Assembly (NCBI GenBank): GCA_017998585.1
Contig: JAGOCT010000094.1
Coordinates: forward strand, 1-6,673
DNA length: 6,673 nucleotides
Source: Candidatus Cloacimonadota bacterium
GTDB lineage: Bacteria; Cloacimonadota; Cloacimonadia; Cloacimonadales; WRIO01
Reading direction: 5' to 3'
Shown here: positions 6,461 to 6,673 of the stretch, piece after piece
Position numbering within the stretch: the first letter of the stretch is position 1
Layout: the number at the start of each line of letters is the position of its first letter
Made by a program: the position numbers and the translations under genes
The notes under the pieces: model-generated
The model's input: only the letters and a program-made list of their open reading frames with translations
Told to the model about the DNA's origin: nothing
Databases searched by the model: none

Positions 6461-6673
6461 TCCTCTCTCCTTATAATTTTTTGCAAAATCTGTTCTATTA
6501 ATTCACAGCTTACTCTGGTATTAATACATGGACCTTCAGGTCTATCGTTCAATAATCCATAAACAGGTATTGGAAATACCTCAAGAATGCCATCTACTAA
6601 ATCCCTTTCACATGCAACAGCAATAATCAGTTTTGGTTTAACATTAACAATTATACGTCTGGCTAATGTACCA
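6457..6673 (-). CDS. DUF116 family protein, C-terminal 71 residues (partial)
   Basis: An open minus-strand frame enters from the right edge and ends in TGA at 6457-6459; its start is outside the window. The visible tail contains IIAVACERDLVDGI (16-29 of the fragment), then PIPVYGLLNDRPEGPC (34-49) and NTRV (51-54). This matches the DUF116 end: a Cys followed by E-R-D-L, a P-x-P-V strand, then an N-x-R-P-x-G-P-C-x-N-T block. Cys21 and Cys49 are the conserved cysteines visible here; the family has more in the missing part and is suspected to bind metal or an iron-sulfur cluster. The family has no established function; in other bacteria it is sometimes near methionyl-tRNA formyltransferase genes. 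The stop overlaps the start of the barrel-protein gene by 4 nt (ATGA), placing both in one operon. Confidence 0.85.
   Translation of the reverse strand, partial: GTLARRIIVNVKPKLIIAVACERDLVDGILEVFPIPVYGLLNDRPEGPCINTRVSCELIEQILQKIIRREE
6467..6472 (-). promoter_or_regulatory. Ribosome binding site of the outer-membrane protein gene, inside the DUF116 gene
   Basis: AAGGAG on the minus strand, 6 nt before the ATG at 6460, lying in the last codons of the DUF116 frame. It supports the chosen start and coupling of the two genes. Confidence 0.7.

Noticed and set aside
1..6673. CRISPR array, tRNA/rRNA gene, insertion sequence or attachment site
   Set aside because: I see no regularly spaced repeats, no cloverleaf-like or rRNA-like sequence, no transposase or integrase motifs and no terminal inverted repeats; coding genes fill nearly all of the window.

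Overview
This is an AT-rich bacterial chromosome segment, almost entirely coding, with no RNA genes, mobile elements or CRISPR arrays that I can see. A LolA-like periplasmic carrier and a predicted outer-membrane beta-barrel protein with a YjbH-like pattern point to a diderm (Gram-negative-type) bacterium. The style of the barrel protein, the low GC content and the gene mix suggest an anaerobic candidate phylum such as Cloacimonadota. That placement is my recollection of family style, not a search result.

Plus strand, 1-4643: ftsK (5' end cut off by the window edge) overlaps a lolA-like gene by 32 nt. A 64-nt gap with a weak AT-only hairpin follows, then a GDP-mannose pyrophosphorylase gene (manC type), then 23 nt later a 10-TM EamA/DMT-type transporter gene. 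The last gene's stop codon sits inside a hairpin followed by a T-run, a convincing intrinsic terminator that ends the rightward unit.

Minus strand, 6673-4661: a tightly packed leftward operon. In transcription order it holds the C-terminal end of a DUF116 protein (running off the right edge), the predicted outer-membrane protein, a 57-residue two-TM protein at 5542-5715, and a DUF58 protein with a vWA-type metal site. Two junctions are 4-nt ATGA stop/start overlaps and the third gap is 10 nt, so translation is probably coupled along the operon. The two units converge across a 29-nt gap.

Functionally, the rightward unit combines chromosome segregation at the septum (FtsK), lipoprotein trafficking (LolA), nucleotide-sugar supply for glycans (GDP-mannose) and a small-molecule or lipid-linked exporter of unknown substrate. 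This is a loose cell-envelope and division theme, and ftsK-lolA adjacency is also known from Escherichia coli. The leftward unit is made of poorly characterised families. Its organisation, with a barrel protein, a mini membrane protein and a DUF58 protein translated together, is the least understood part of the window. Every gene matches a recognisable family except the small membrane protein, so I do not claim a wholly new system.
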